A DNA stretch of 64,000 nucleotides from Mongoliitalea daihaiensis (GCF_021596945.1 NZ_CP063779.1:4500001-4564000), one strand, 5' to 3'. Shown: positions 55,601 to 63,892, counted from the stretch's first letter. Numbers and translations are program-made. The notes: generated by a model from the sequence alone, not told the origin.

Positions 55601-56029
55601 ACAGTTTTAAATCCTGCTGATGAATGGGACTTGAAGATTAAATCAAAGTTTGATGAAGCGGATATAATTTTCTTTATGGTAAGTGAATACTTTTATTCAA
55701 CCCCTTATATTATCGAAAAAGAAGTAAAATCAGCTATCGATAGGTATGATAAAGATAAATCTGTAAAAATAGTACCAATCATTTTAGAACATTATCAATG
55801 GGGAAGAAAAGATCCCTATAATCTACAGAGGTTTTCAGCTTTGCCATTTCAGGCTAAGCCTATTAGTGATTTTAACAATGAAAAGCTTGCTTGGAATACT
55901 ATAACTGTATGCGTTCGTACAATGATTGAAAAAGATTTAGACCCTGGTAAGATTGATATAATATCAAGAGAACTACAAGAAATATATGAACGACAAGTAG
56001 AGGGTAAATTAGACTTTAATACGAAATAA
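52607..56029 (+). CDS. GTPase-LRR-Roc(COR)-TIR multidomain protein
   Basis: An 1140-residue protein. Residues 1-175 are a small-GTPase-like domain with P-loop GLNGTGKT (13-20). Leucine-rich repeats span about 280-400 (LEYLNVSNNKI, LRILHLNNNEI, LEEIYLSNNQL). A Roc GTPase follows with P-loop GNSEVGKT (437-444) and LFDFGGHDYFHDTHH, then a COR-like part (about 640-800). A TIR domain occupies about 960-1100 (KKVVISYSKKD, then SEYFYSTPYIIEKEVKSAI with candidate catalytic Glu). Such ROCO/STAND-like sensors with TIR effectors suggest regulated NAD+ degradation and abortive infection. Its place between hsdS and hsdM, with overlapping or near-touching starts, argues for joint expression. Confidence 0.86.
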   Translation: MKETVKCNLYVVGLNGTGKTVLISKIVGGESNYKTRPIGFENSDWQIKYENQIIDVEIKERASFDQRVSKEYEKGYLDNSVVIVMVSSIFNDSENNFDRIWNEYLARIPSNCIVILFFNKNKEKEVDKIDIKSLKDKYPFVREVLNYDLQNDKLDGFNYLLRNIIINRYTDRLNYARKIIKENLLTKNPELDLGNCSLTSLYEIEELFENTHIEKLILSNEWAAFRNIKWHKITSKNQQEKNSLGDLHPNLSKLKNLKHLIAGGDWNDGKSWWNRWRIYDLSPVLSLSNLEYLNVSNNKIRNVPTLSKLKKLRILHLNNNEITNVNIRSNSISLEEIYLSNNQLTSVSFVKFLLVAKTIDLHGNKIKSLAPIQSQFVRMNVTNSKWEQNTINIAKNPLVQPPMEIVNISKEAVISYFNDLSKGGSFINKDVKLILVGNSEVGKTTLAKYLNNEIELDKEHPATHWLEEKQLKSKYKIEKIKDKCNINLFDFGGHDYFHDTHHLFFSKNTVYLLLWDKETNNLNYRIVSQKNSKKEIVEVKTQDYPIKYWLESIKHFTKEKKTENFDFEIEKEDKFNSLALLIQNKVNSTDEIMHLNNREIFLNYPFIFEFANISLKPKRNLNHLDSLITELLNKAEIIGSKLPDYYRIVKNNIKIYDRKPILSINEFNQYCNSFLSENIDIEQTIFLAEYLKQIGIILYYPNSKNGDKIYINKKWVIEQIYKILEGLAKKNGEFDTNHIKSTLPRNCSNEEVNSIIQLMLEFKIIFEHPESSGFIAPLYLPTQPIKAVELFIDENKIPYRRFLYSGFIHKNVILSFFQEYGKLVIKETSSLDKGLYYYWKDGLVIKDSASSEIVMVQFNIGDSEGNAFIDVVQINNASETKFVKEIIEFIKAINTDYEIEEMVTLDGKDYVSLEVLHNNAKVGKMIFTESRISMDKDLIVPVIKEFKLKDYKMFLSNGIKRKKVVISYSKKDLVRVHTLIRYLNPLIDLELIEQPWYCTVLNPADEWDLKIKSKFDEADIIFFMVSEYFYSTPYIIEKEVKSAIDRYDKDKSVKIVPIILEHYQWGRKDPYNLQRFSALPFQAKPISDFNNEKLAWNTITVCVRTMIEKDLDPGKIDIISRELQEIYERQVEGKLDFNTK

Positions 56030-56031
56030 CA

Positions 56032-57519
56032 ATGAGCAAAAACACATCAAGTATAGTAAGTAAAGTTTGGAGTTTCTGTAATCCCCTGCGTGATGTAGGT
56101 GTGGGATATGGTGATTATTTAGAGCAACTCACATATTTGCTTTTCTTAAAAATGGCTGATGAATACAGCAAGCCACCACACAACAGGAAATTACCTATTC
56201 CAAAAGAATACAATTGGGAAAGTTTAACCAACAAAAAAGGAGCAGAACTGGAATTGCACTATGCAACTTTACTTCGTGAATTAAGCACCGCTAAAGGAAT
56301 CTTAGGTCAAATATTTACCAAGAGCCAAAACAAAATTCAAGACCCTGCAATGCTTGCCAAAATCATTGATATGATTGATAGTGAGTTATGGTTGGTAATG
56401 GGTGCAGATGTGAAAGGTGATATTTACGAAAAACTCTTAGAGCAAAATGCACAAGACGTAAAAAGCGGAGCAGGACAATACTTTACACCACGTCCATTGA
56501 TTCGGGCAATGGTAGAATGTATTCAGCCACAACCTATGAAAACCATTGCTGACCCGAGTTGCGGAACAGGCGGATTCTTTTTAGCTGCTTACGATTACAT
56601 TGTAGAGAATAACAAACTGGATAAAGAGCAAAACAAGTTTCTGAAAATGCAGACTTTTTTCGGTAACGAAATAGTGGCAGGGACAAGACGTTTGGCTTTG
56701 ATGAATTTGTTCTTACATAACATTGGCGACATTGAAAGCGATAATTTCATTTCCCCTGCTGATGCTTTGATTGCAGCTTCTCCAACAACCTACGATTACG
56801 TTTTAGCCAATCCACCGTTTGGCAAGAAGAGTTCACAGACTTTTACCAATGACGAAGGTGAGCAAGAGAAAGACGATTTAACCTACAACCGTCAAGACTT
56901 TTGGGCAACGACAAGTAACAAACAATTGAACTTTGTGCAACACATACGTTCAATGCTTAAAACCACAGGACAAGCAGCCGTTGTATTGCCTGACAATGTA
57001 TTGTTTGAAGGCGGTGCAGGTGAAACAGTTCGTAAAAAGCTTTTAGAAACAACCGACCTACATACAATTCTTCGTTTACCGACAGGAATATTTTATGCTC
57101 AAGGAGTAAAAGCAAATGTGATTTTCTTTGACAACAAACCTGCAAGTAAAAATCCTTGGACAAAAGAGATTTGGGTTTATGACTACAGAACTAATATTCA
57201 CCACACCCTAAAGAAAAACCCTTTAAACATTGACGTACTAAAAGACTTCATTGACTTTTACAAACCCGACAACAGAAACAAACGAAAAGAAACATATCAC
57301 CCAGAAACAAATCCCGAAGGACGTTGGAGAAAATTCAGCTATGAGGAAATCATTTCAAGAGATAAAACAAGCCTTGACATATCTTGGCTCAAAGACAAAT
57401 CACTGGCTGACTTAGACAACTTACCCGACCCCGAAGAACTGGCAGAAGATATAATTGAAAACCTTGAATCAGGACTAGCAAGTTTTAGAGAAATTATGAT
57501 GACACTAAATACCAAATAG
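56032..57519 (+). CDS. hsdM: type I restriction-modification methylase M subunit
   Basis: A 495-residue N6-adenine methyltransferase. An N-terminal HsdM helical domain (about 8-130) is followed by the catalytic domain: GQYFTPRPLIRAMVECI, SAM-binding DPSCGTGGFFLAA (about 174) and catalytic NPPFG (about 260). The C-terminal helices contact HsdS. It starts two bases after the TIR gene. Modification protects host DNA. It is the last gene of the operon, so loss of downstream expression would expose the host, an unusual arrangement for a type I system. Confidence 0.95.
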   Translation: MSKNTSSIVSKVWSFCNPLRDVGVGYGDYLEQLTYLLFLKMADEYSKPPHNRKLPIPKEYNWESLTNKKGAELELHYATLLRELSTAKGILGQIFTKSQNKIQDPAMLAKIIDMIDSELWLVMGADVKGDIYEKLLEQNAQDVKSGAGQYFTPRPLIRAMVECIQPQPMKTIADPSCGTGGFFLAAYDYIVENNKLDKEQNKFLKMQTFFGNEIVAGTRRLALMNLFLHNIGDIESDNFISPADALIAASPTTYDYVLANPPFGKKSSQTFTNDEGEQEKDDLTYNRQDFWATTSNKQLNFVQHIRSMLKTTGQAAVVLPDNVLFEGGAGETVRKKLLETTDLHTILRLPTGIFYAQGVKANVIFFDNKPASKNPWTKEIWVYDYRTNIHHTLKKNPLNIDVLKDFIDFYKPDNRNKRKETYHPETNPEGRWRKFSYEEIISRDKTSLDISWLKDKSLADLDNLPDPEELAEDIIENLESGLASFREIMMTLNTK

Positions 57520-57530
57520 CCAACGCACAA

Positions 57531-57597
57531 GGTGTAAGCACATTTGCAATTCGCACAAGCCAACGCACAGACCAAAAATTGCAAAAGAGCTTCCACC
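57531..57597. repeat. right flanking hairpin of the R-M/Argonaute island
   Basis: Outer stem GGTGTAAGC/GCTTCCACC (one mismatch), internal loop ACA/AGA, inner stem TTTGCAATT/AATTGCAAA, 25-nt loop differing at two positions from the left copy. It starts 12 bases after the hsdM stop codon. Confidence 0.85.
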
Positions 57598-57760
57598 TTC
57601 ACCACCCAAGAGAAAATTTCAAAATATTTTTTCCAACGCTTCAAAAAAATAAAACACGCAAACGCACAGACCAACACGACAAAGAAAAATGACACTGAAA
57701 CTCAACAACGACAATGGTTTACAGACACGGACGACAATAACGGCAGCTTGTAACATATAA

Positions 57761-57804
57761 GGGCTAAACCGAAGTGTAGCGCAGCGGAATTTCGGAATTA
57801 GCCC
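57761..57804. repeat. imperfect palindrome, attC-like in outline
   Basis: Arms GGGCTAA-a-CCGAA and TTCGG-aa-TTAGCCC around a GTGTAGCGCAGCGG loop, followed by CTGTTGACA. The outline (long imperfect stem with extra unpaired bases) recalls integron attC or REP elements, but no integrase was seen and the R-box sequences are not canonical. Confidence 0.6.
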
Positions 57805-58237
57805 CTGTTGACAGAAGTGTAGCGGGGTTGAGAGATGGTTTAGCTATAATTTTAGATTTTAGAAGTTAGAATTTAGATTTGGTCTGTGGATAGTTGATTG
57901 AGTGATTAGTGATTAGTTGATTGAGGGATTAGTTGTTCTTGGAGGTGTGTTTGTAATCCTTTATTTTTCAGTGTTTTTGGTGCCTTCTGCGAGCGGTTTT
58001 TGGGTTGTCTTTGGGAATGGCATCTTCCAAACAGGAGAAGGTCAATTGAAACCGGTCTATTCCTAGGATATGGTTCATGGAAATTTGTTAGTGGTCATAA
58101 AATCCTCCTACGGCGGACATGCAATTACAACTAAATTTACTAATTTAGAGGAAACAAAAAATCGTAAAACTAAGAATATTAGGTGACTTTTTTCACGGTA
58201 TGCCGTTAGCTGTGATTTTAATAACCGACACAATACA

Positions 58238-58822
58238 ATGTTTGACAGGCTAAAAAAATATTGCGAATCATTTATTTCCTTGACAGAAAGTGAAGCCGAA
58301 CTAATTGACACGTATTTTGAAGTTAAAGAATTAAAGAAAAAAGAATATTTACTTCAAGAAGGTACAATTTGCAACTTCATTGGGTTTATAGCGAATGGAA
58401 CTATTAGACATTTTCACATCAAAGATGGCGTTGAAAGAACGTGCGATATTTCATTTCAAAATGCTTGGGTTACAGACTTTCAAAGTTTTTTAAACAACCT
58501 TCCATGCGTTATAAATTTACAAGCAATGGAAGACACTACCATTTACTTAGTAAAAAAAGAAAACCTCTTTAAATTATATAACGATTGTCCTAAATATGAA
58601 ACTTTTGGACGACTTATGGCAGAACAAGTAGCTCAACGAGCAACTGAAATTGCCATGTCATTATCTTCTGAAAAACCGGAAGAGCGTTTTCAAAATTTGC
58701 TAAAAAAGCAACCCGACCTTTTTCAGAAGGTTCCTCAAAAATACATTGCAAACTTTTTAGGCATTAGCCCAGAGAGTTTAAGTAGAATTCAAAAGAGAAT
58801 ACACACTAAACGAAAATCTTAA
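58238..58822 (+). CDS. Crp/Fnr-family transcriptional regulator
   Basis: A 194-residue regulator. The effector-binding beta-roll (about 25-115) shows KEYLLQEGTICNFIGFIANGTIRHFHI, and the C-terminal HTH is QKYIANFLGISPESLSRIQKRI. This is the Bacteroidota Crp-like type that lacks a recognisable cAMP site. It lies alone, followed 63 bases later by a secreted TPR-like protein gene with its own promoter-like box. Targets and ligand are unknown. Confidence 0.88.
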   Translation: MFDRLKKYCESFISLTESEAELIDTYFEVKELKKKEYLLQEGTICNFIGFIANGTIRHFHIKDGVERTCDISFQNAWVTDFQSFLNNLPCVINLQAMEDTTIYLVKKENLFKLYNDCPKYETFGRLMAEQVAQRATEIAMSLSSEKPEERFQNLLKKQPDLFQKVPQKYIANFLGISPESLSRIQKRIHTKRKS

Positions 58823-58855
58823 CTTAAGTCATCTTCTTCAGCCTGACTCCGTATG

Positions 58856-58863
58856 TAAATTTG
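58856..58863 (+). promoter_or_regulatory. Bacteroidota -7 promoter box
   Basis: TAAATTTG is a perfect TAnnTTTG, 22 bases before the ATG at 58886. The -33 region is weak. Confidence 0.45.
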
Positions 58864-58885
58864 TATCTCATTAAAAACGAAAAAA

Positions 58886-59653
58886 ATGAAATACATATTA
58901 ACCACTTTGGTAAGTCTCGGAATGATGGCTACAACCAGCCTTATGGCTCAACAATTAAACTTTGAAAAAGTAAAGGCTTTTGAGCATCAATTAGATGATG
59001 TAATGGAATTGATTGACACAACTGAGTTGAAAAGCATGCTCAGAAATGTTGAAGAAGATCACAACCATAATTCATCAGAAATTAACAAAACAAGACTCGG
59101 GATTATTTATCACGAAACAGCATTAAACCTTTCCTTTTTCAATAAAAGTGAGTTTCAAGGTTATGCAAAAAAGAGTTATGACATTTTAACCGAGTTATTT
59201 AACTCCAGTGAAACTTCAGAAGAACTGTTACCTTTTATATTCTCTTACAGAGCTTCTGCTTTGTCTCTTGTAAGTGCTGAAACCAACAATTTACAACAAC
59301 TTAATGAAGCGTTCAATTTATTCAATGATGCCGTAGAAAAATATTCCGCTATTTCTTACCTACCTGAGTTTTTACGTGGTAGTGTGGCAGAAAATCTTCC
59401 TTGGTTCTTCTACAAAAAAAGAAAATTTGCAAAAATTGACTTTCAATCTATTATTGATAAATACAGTCAAAATGGAGATTATGCTAATTGGAGGATTATG
59501 GGCTTTACCTATTGGGCTTGGGCGAATCAAAGACAAGGAAAAAAGTATAGAAAACAATCTTTATTATATTTGGACAAAGCAATTGCATTAGATCCAAATT
59601 ATAAAGCAGGACGAAAAAAAGCAGAAGAATTAAAAATGAAATTGACTACATGA
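58886..59653 (+). CDS. secreted protein of unknown function, TPR-like
   Basis: A 255-residue protein with a signal peptide (MKYILTTLVSLGMMATTSLMAQ). The mature part is all-helical. The C-terminal segment (LLYLDKAIALDPNYKAGRKKAEEL) looks like a TPR unit. The middle contains FNDAVEKYSAISYLPEFLRG and FQSIIDKYSQNGDYANW, consistent with repeated helical pairs. No catalytic motif. It follows the Crp-like gene and may be its target, which is only positional inference. Confidence 0.7.
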   Translation: MKYILTTLVSLGMMATTSLMAQQLNFEKVKAFEHQLDDVMELIDTTELKSMLRNVEEDHNHNSSEINKTRLGIIYHETALNLSFFNKSEFQGYAKKSYDILTELFNSSETSEELLPFIFSYRASALSLVSAETNNLQQLNEAFNLFNDAVEKYSAISYLPEFLRGSVAENLPWFFYKKRKFAKIDFQSIIDKYSQNGDYANWRIMGFTYWAWANQRQGKKYRKQSLLYLDKAIALDPNYKAGRKKAEELKMKLTT

Positions 59654-60103
59654 AAAACCACAGCTAGTTGAGTAGACGGCCTCGCCAACCGTTAAGTTGA
59701 GGAGGTGCACCCCCGCCTGAACGGACGGGCAGGTCTCACAAATTACTCCGACCCTCGGGGCAACCGTATCCCGATATTTAGGACAAAAAATACGGGTCCC
59801 CCCCCACCCTGTATCCTGGCTCCTCACTAAAATCTTCCACTGGAAGGTTTCTTTACGCTCGGCCCCAGTTCATTGGATTGTGGGTTGCTCCCGCCTGAAT
59901 GACGTTGTCGGGCAGGATTTGAGGGAGTAGGAAAGCCCTTTAATAGCAGTATTTATTTAAATGTAAAAGAAAAATACCCAAAACAGGGTATTTTATTCAC
60001 TAAATAGAATTATTCGTTTTACTTATTAATAAAAATGAATTAGTTGATAGTTTTACAAATATGATAGCTTAAAAAAACAGAAGAAACTGACTTGATAAAT
60101 TCT
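59654..60103. repeat. GC-richer intergenic repeat region with terminator
   Basis: 450 bases between convergent genes. 59665-59940 is clearly more GC-rich than its surroundings and repeats a CCCGCCTGAA...CGGGCAGG motif twice (59713-59735 and 59889-59917), plus a hairpin AATCTTCCA/TGGAAGGTT. Probably an intergenic repeat of the type carrying GACAGGCAGG at 29-36 kb. No gene seen. Confidence 0.5.
59971..59995. terminator. bidirectional terminator
   Basis: AAAATACCC-aaaaca-GGGTATTTT between the convergent genes ending at 59653 and 60104. It can stop both transcripts. Confidence 0.7.
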
Positions 60104-60601
60104 TTAATTTGAACAGAGCTGAAAAAATCCCCCATTGTAATAATGCCATACTGCTTCTAAATAACTGGGCATATAATATTCGATGTAATTCTTTTTTACA
60201 ATAGTTTTATAATAACCAATCTCTTTTTCAAATAGCTTTTGGATCATACCACTCCCATATCTAAAAATCATTAAATAGTTGGAATCATTTAAAATGACCT
60301 CAACAATTAACTGGAAATCTCCATCATCAGCAAAATCATATTCAGAAACTCTTATAGTATCAAATGAATCAATAAGTTGAGCTAATACAATTCTGCCTTT
60401 ATATTCAATATTCAAATTGCACCCCCCTCCAAAGCAAACTACCTTAATTACTTCACCAGAAGACAATTTGCCCTCACTTTCCGAAAAACCATCTAAATAT
60501 AGAGAAGTTGGGTTTTTACCTTCAATGATTAAGTTGGACTGTTGCGCTTTTGCAGACAAACAGACGATTGAAAAGACAAGACTCGCAAGTAAAAGTTTCA
60601 T
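60104..60601 (-). CDS. small secreted protein of unknown function
   Basis: A 165-residue protein with a signal peptide (MKLLLASLVFSIVCLSAKAQ). The mature part contains IKVVCFGGGCNLNIEY with two cysteines, then VSEYDFADDGDFQLIVEV, a segment that resembles FG-GAP/VCBS-like aspartate loops (DxDGD) and may bind calcium. No family is recognised. It is convergent with the TPR-like gene and has no close partner. Confidence 0.65.
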   Translation of the reverse strand: MKLLLASLVFSIVCLSAKAQQSNLIIEGKNPTSLYLDGFSESEGKLSSGEVIKVVCFGGGCNLNIEYKGRIVLAQLIDSFDTIRVSEYDFADDGDFQLIVEVILNDSNYLMIFRYGSGMIQKLFEKEIGYYKTIVKKNYIEYYMPSYLEAVWHYYNGGFFQLCSN

Positions 60602-61191
60602 GTTTTATTGAATTAAAGATGAAATAAATTTTTTTTGCTGTTTGGACTCTTAACCTTTAAAACAATTAAACAGTTTTAAAATATTTTCGTCTTAAATCCC
60701 TCGAAGTTATTTAAAAATATTTGATTATTTCGAATGCTTCTCAAATCAATTTTAAAGCCTCGGCAAGTTCGCCTACTGGGACTTTAAAAAAAAATATAGG
60801 GTAGAAAATAAATTCAGCAAAGCCATTTCTTCCCTCCCCCCCTCCCGATTTCCAAATCTGAATTAAGTTCCTCGAGCTAGCTGAGAAGGTTTTTAACTTA
60901 ATTAAATTCTAATATGTGTAAGATTATTATGGATATTCAGATAAAACAAATACAGTATTTTAATAGCTAGAATTTTATTTAATAATTAGTGCTAATCAAA
61001 TTTGGTAAAGGGGAATCCAAGCCAAATGTATCATACAACTTGTATGACTGGTGGGAAGAAAATTAGGGTTGGTTCAGGGAATTGAGATAGGGATTTGTAA
61101 ATTAGGGATTATTGATGAGGATTTAGATTTCTAATTAAGCTGAAACTAAGTAATCCTCTTTGCGTAATTCAAAATTAAAACAAGTCATAAA
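60602..61191. other. intergenic between divergent genes, no gene seen
   Basis: 590 bases, AT-rich, with a short polypyrimidine patch near 60830. It should hold the promoters of both flanking genes. No repeat of the families described elsewhere was recognised. Confidence 0.45.
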
Positions 61192-61929
61192 ATGAAGATA
61201 ACGATTCAAATTTCTTTAATCCTTCTTGGGGTTTTTTACTCAAATCTTATGTTTGGGCAAGCCACTAACTATTATCGAAATGTTGACGGAGAAATTTTTA
61301 ACGAGAAAGACTACCATGACCTCAAGGAAAAACGGTTAATGGGAATGAAGGAAGTATTAAAATCAATGGAGATCTATGAAGAATTAGATTTAGAATATAG
61401 CAGAAATGACTCAATTGTTTATTCTTACAAATGGCATTTCACAGATAATGTGAAAAAGACAAAAATAGAAATTGAAAGAAAAAAAGCTTTAATTGGTAAA
61501 GAGTATCCTATAACAAATGCAGTGACATTAGATGGTCGTGATCTAAATATAGATGACTTAAAGGGTAAGCCTACTTTAATCAACTTATGGTTTACTTCTT
61601 GTAAACCTTGTATTGAAGAAATGCCAGTTTTAAACAAAATGAAGGAGGAATATAATGACAAGTTTAATTTTTTATCAATAACGTTTGAGTCAGAAAATAA
61701 GGTGAAGAAGTTTCTACAACGATTTCAGTTTGATTTTGATCATATAGTTGGATCAAAAGAGCTAACAAAAAATTTAGGATTTGAAGCATATCCCGCTAAT
61801 CTATTTTTAGACAAAAATGGAATTCTTCGAGTAATTAAAGGAAATGTACCTATTGAAAAAATCGATAATGGAGAGTTTAAAATGTCTGATGGTTCGGAGT
61901 TTATAGCGATATTAAATGAATTACTGTAA
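61192..61929 (+). CDS. TlpA/ResA-like thioredoxin-family protein
   Basis: A 245-residue periplasmic protein with a signal peptide (ends FGQ, residue 23) and a helical N-terminal segment (about 30-95). The thioredoxin-fold domain (about 100-245) has redox motif WFTSCKPCIEEMP and cis-proline at FEAYPANLFLD. It fits TlpA/ResA-like thiol-disulfide reductases. The charged N-terminal part is unassigned. It stands alone on the plus strand without cytochrome biogenesis genes nearby. Confidence 0.87.
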   Translation: MKITIQISLILLGVFYSNLMFGQATNYYRNVDGEIFNEKDYHDLKEKRLMGMKEVLKSMEIYEELDLEYSRNDSIVYSYKWHFTDNVKKTKIEIERKKALIGKEYPITNAVTLDGRDLNIDDLKGKPTLINLWFTSCKPCIEEMPVLNKMKEEYNDKFNFLSITFESENKVKKFLQRFQFDFDHIVGSKELTKNLGFEAYPANLFLDKNGILRVIKGNVPIEKIDNGEFKMSDGSEFIAILNELL

Positions 61930-62425
61930 CGAATATTTAGCCCTGCACCAAATACCATTCGGCTCTGTCTTTTACACTGAGATTATTAATAAGCGAGAAA
62001 ATTATAGCGCATTTCAATCACAATACTATAATTCTTACCAATCAGCGGTTTTAACAATCTTCACAACAGGATCCGGTGTGATAAACGTACAGTCTTACCA
62101 TTTGGGGAAAAATAAAAGTTCAGAACTGGTTCAGTAAATTGAGCAAGCAATTTTTAATTATAAAAGATCTGTAGAGTCCTCGACTTCAGCTTCAGAAACT
62201 TACACTAAGGATGATTTTTATTAATAGGTAATTTTGCAACTATTCATTTTTTCTGTTTAGAATTTTGTGAATGCGTATGCTTTCAAAAGATAATCCTTAT
62301 TTTAGCGTCGTTTTGGTAAAGTAAGTAAAGCGTTCATCCGAAATTTCACTATTTACTAGCTGATCTCCCATAATTAGAGCGCGCGAAAAACTAAGTCCAG
62401 AGCAATCATCCACATCTATTAACTT
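61930..62425. other. intergenic, no gene seen
   Basis: About 500 bases between two plus-strand genes. A frame at 61916-62137 overlaps the end of the thioredoxin gene and lacks support. No terminator or repeat was recognised. Confidence 0.45.
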
Positions 62426-63892
62426 ATGAAAGCTATTACTTTGCTGGCAGTGGTTATATTCATCTTGCCGCTCTTTCCTTGTTCTTTTGTACAAGGTCAA
62501 GGGACAATTGTTAGAAAAGAAGGTCATTTTGTAGGCAATCTCGATTTTATAGAAAGTTCAGCCACTTACAGGCAACGACCAAACAGAATAACGAGACCAA
62601 GTTATATGGGAGGCTTTCCAAATGAATATGAAGAAAATAGGATTACTGTTAAAGGAATGGTTAGTGCCGCCGTATTAACAATGGATTGGTGGTCTTTATT
62701 TGGAGAACCTGTGGAGAATTATAATTTCCAATGGACTTCCACTGGGCAGTACTATGTGAGTGTTTATGGAGGGATGGCTGCCACTATCAGTAGAAACCAA
62801 TTGCAGAACTATCCAGATTTGCTCTTACGATTTGATGCGCTTAAGCCTTTAGACATCAAATTTGTTATTTATTGGCGGCACAGTGATGAAGCATATAAAA
62901 ATAATCTTCATTATTCTTTTTCTTCGAGTAATCGCAATCAAAGCGTAACAACTACGATTACCACTGGGATGCTGTTTGAGCCAAGTGGCAAAAGTCCGTT
63001 AAGTGTCCCGGGCATTCGGCAAGGAAAAGGACTACAATTTATTAACCAACTATATGATGGCTACCAACATTATACTTTAAGCGATGAAGCAAAGAAAACC
63101 TGGTTGGCAGAGTTTAATAAGGCCACTAGTATTAAAATTGATGCCTTTTATGTCACTGAAATTCGTTGGCCTGTAGCCGAAATGAAAGCCATTGCGGAAC
63201 TTTACTCAGCGTATGAAAATGGCACGAAAGAACCAACTCCCATGGAACAAGTTTCAAAAGCTGAGGATGAAATTAATAAGCTTTCAACTTACATCGAAAA
63301 TGACTTTTGGGGTGAGACTGTTGAACCTGAGGATAGTGATTTATCAACTACGCGAGTTAACGGAAAATACGGCTTAGTGAATAAAAAAGGAGTAACTATA
63401 GTTCCTCCTATTTATGATCGAATTCACTTCAGTAGCCAAACAAAAACTTCAATCGCTCATTCAAATCCAAAGAGATTTAAAAGAGATAATTTTTACGGTG
63501 TAGACTTTTTCGATGTCGTCGTATACTCTGATAAGGGAAAAGAACTTTTTAGAGTCTCTAATGCTCAGGGCTTTATACTTGAAGATGTAAATTGTCTTTA
63601 CATTCGTACGCCGACCTCTGCTTATATGTATCGCTTAAAGTCATTTGAAAAAATATGGGAAGTAGCTTACACAGATTCATATTATAGTAGAGGCAGCATA
63701 GATGGTTTTCGAGGCGACAGGGCTGTTTGGGGAAGTGAAGGAATAAATGTTCCATCTGATATTATTCAAGGTGTTATTGTCCATGAATTCATGGGGCTTG
63801 ATAACAGAGGTAATATGATTGTGAAACATCACGTGTACGGAGTAACCGAATCGCAAGATGTGAGATTTATCGGCACTTTAAAGCATAATTAA
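62426..63892 (+). CDS. secreted protein with WG-type repeat
   Basis: A 488-residue protein with a signal peptide (ends VQGQ, residue 25). The first 330 residues are unassigned, with aromatic-rich beta segments. Around residue 310 VNGKYGLVNKKGVTIVPPIYDRI is a WG (KWG) repeat, a beta-hairpin unit often found in surface proteins. Later segments (GVDFFDVVVYSDKGKELF, ILEDVNCLYI) may be diverged repeats. The function is unknown. A further secreted protein gene starts 40 bases downstream, so the two may form an operon. Confidence 0.72.
   Translation: MKAITLLAVVIFILPLFPCSFVQGQGTIVRKEGHFVGNLDFIESSATYRQRPNRITRPSYMGGFPNEYEENRITVKGMVSAAVLTMDWWSLFGEPVENYNFQWTSTGQYYVSVYGGMAATISRNQLQNYPDLLLRFDALKPLDIKFVIYWRHSDEAYKNNLHYSFSSSNRNQSVTTTITTGMLFEPSGKSPLSVPGIRQGKGLQFINQLYDGYQHYTLSDEAKKTWLAEFNKATSIKIDAFYVTEIRWPVAEMKAIAELYSAYENGTKEPTPMEQVSKAEDEINKLSTYIENDFWGETVEPEDSDLSTTRVNGKYGLVNKKGVTIVPPIYDRIHFSSQTKTSIAHSNPKRFKRDNFYGVDFFDVVVYSDKGKELFRVSNAQGFILEDVNCLYIRTPTSAYMYRLKSFEKIWEVAYTDSYYSRGSIDGFRGDRAVWGSEGINVPSDIIQGVIVHEFMGLDNRGNMIVKHHVYGVTESQDVRFIGTLKHN

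Larger units (their letters stand above)
57520..58237. other. repeat-rich intergenic region downstream of the R-M operon
   Basis: 720 bases with the right flanking hairpin (57531-57597), a second hairpin (57761-57804) and degenerate heptamer tracts around 57850-57945 (GATTAGT/TTGATTG units). No gene was seen. A short frame at 57544-57753 lies across the hairpin and is rejected. Confidence 0.65.

Noticed and set aside
45522-57519. Reading the locus as a CRISPR, CBASS or BREX system
   Set aside because: No Cas, cyclase or Pgl/Brx motifs; HsdR, HsdM and HsdS motifs are unambiguous.
61916-62137. Plus-strand frame of 73 codons after the thioredoxin gene
   Set aside because: Overlaps the previous gene's end, lacks a signal peptide or domain, and codon content is poor.
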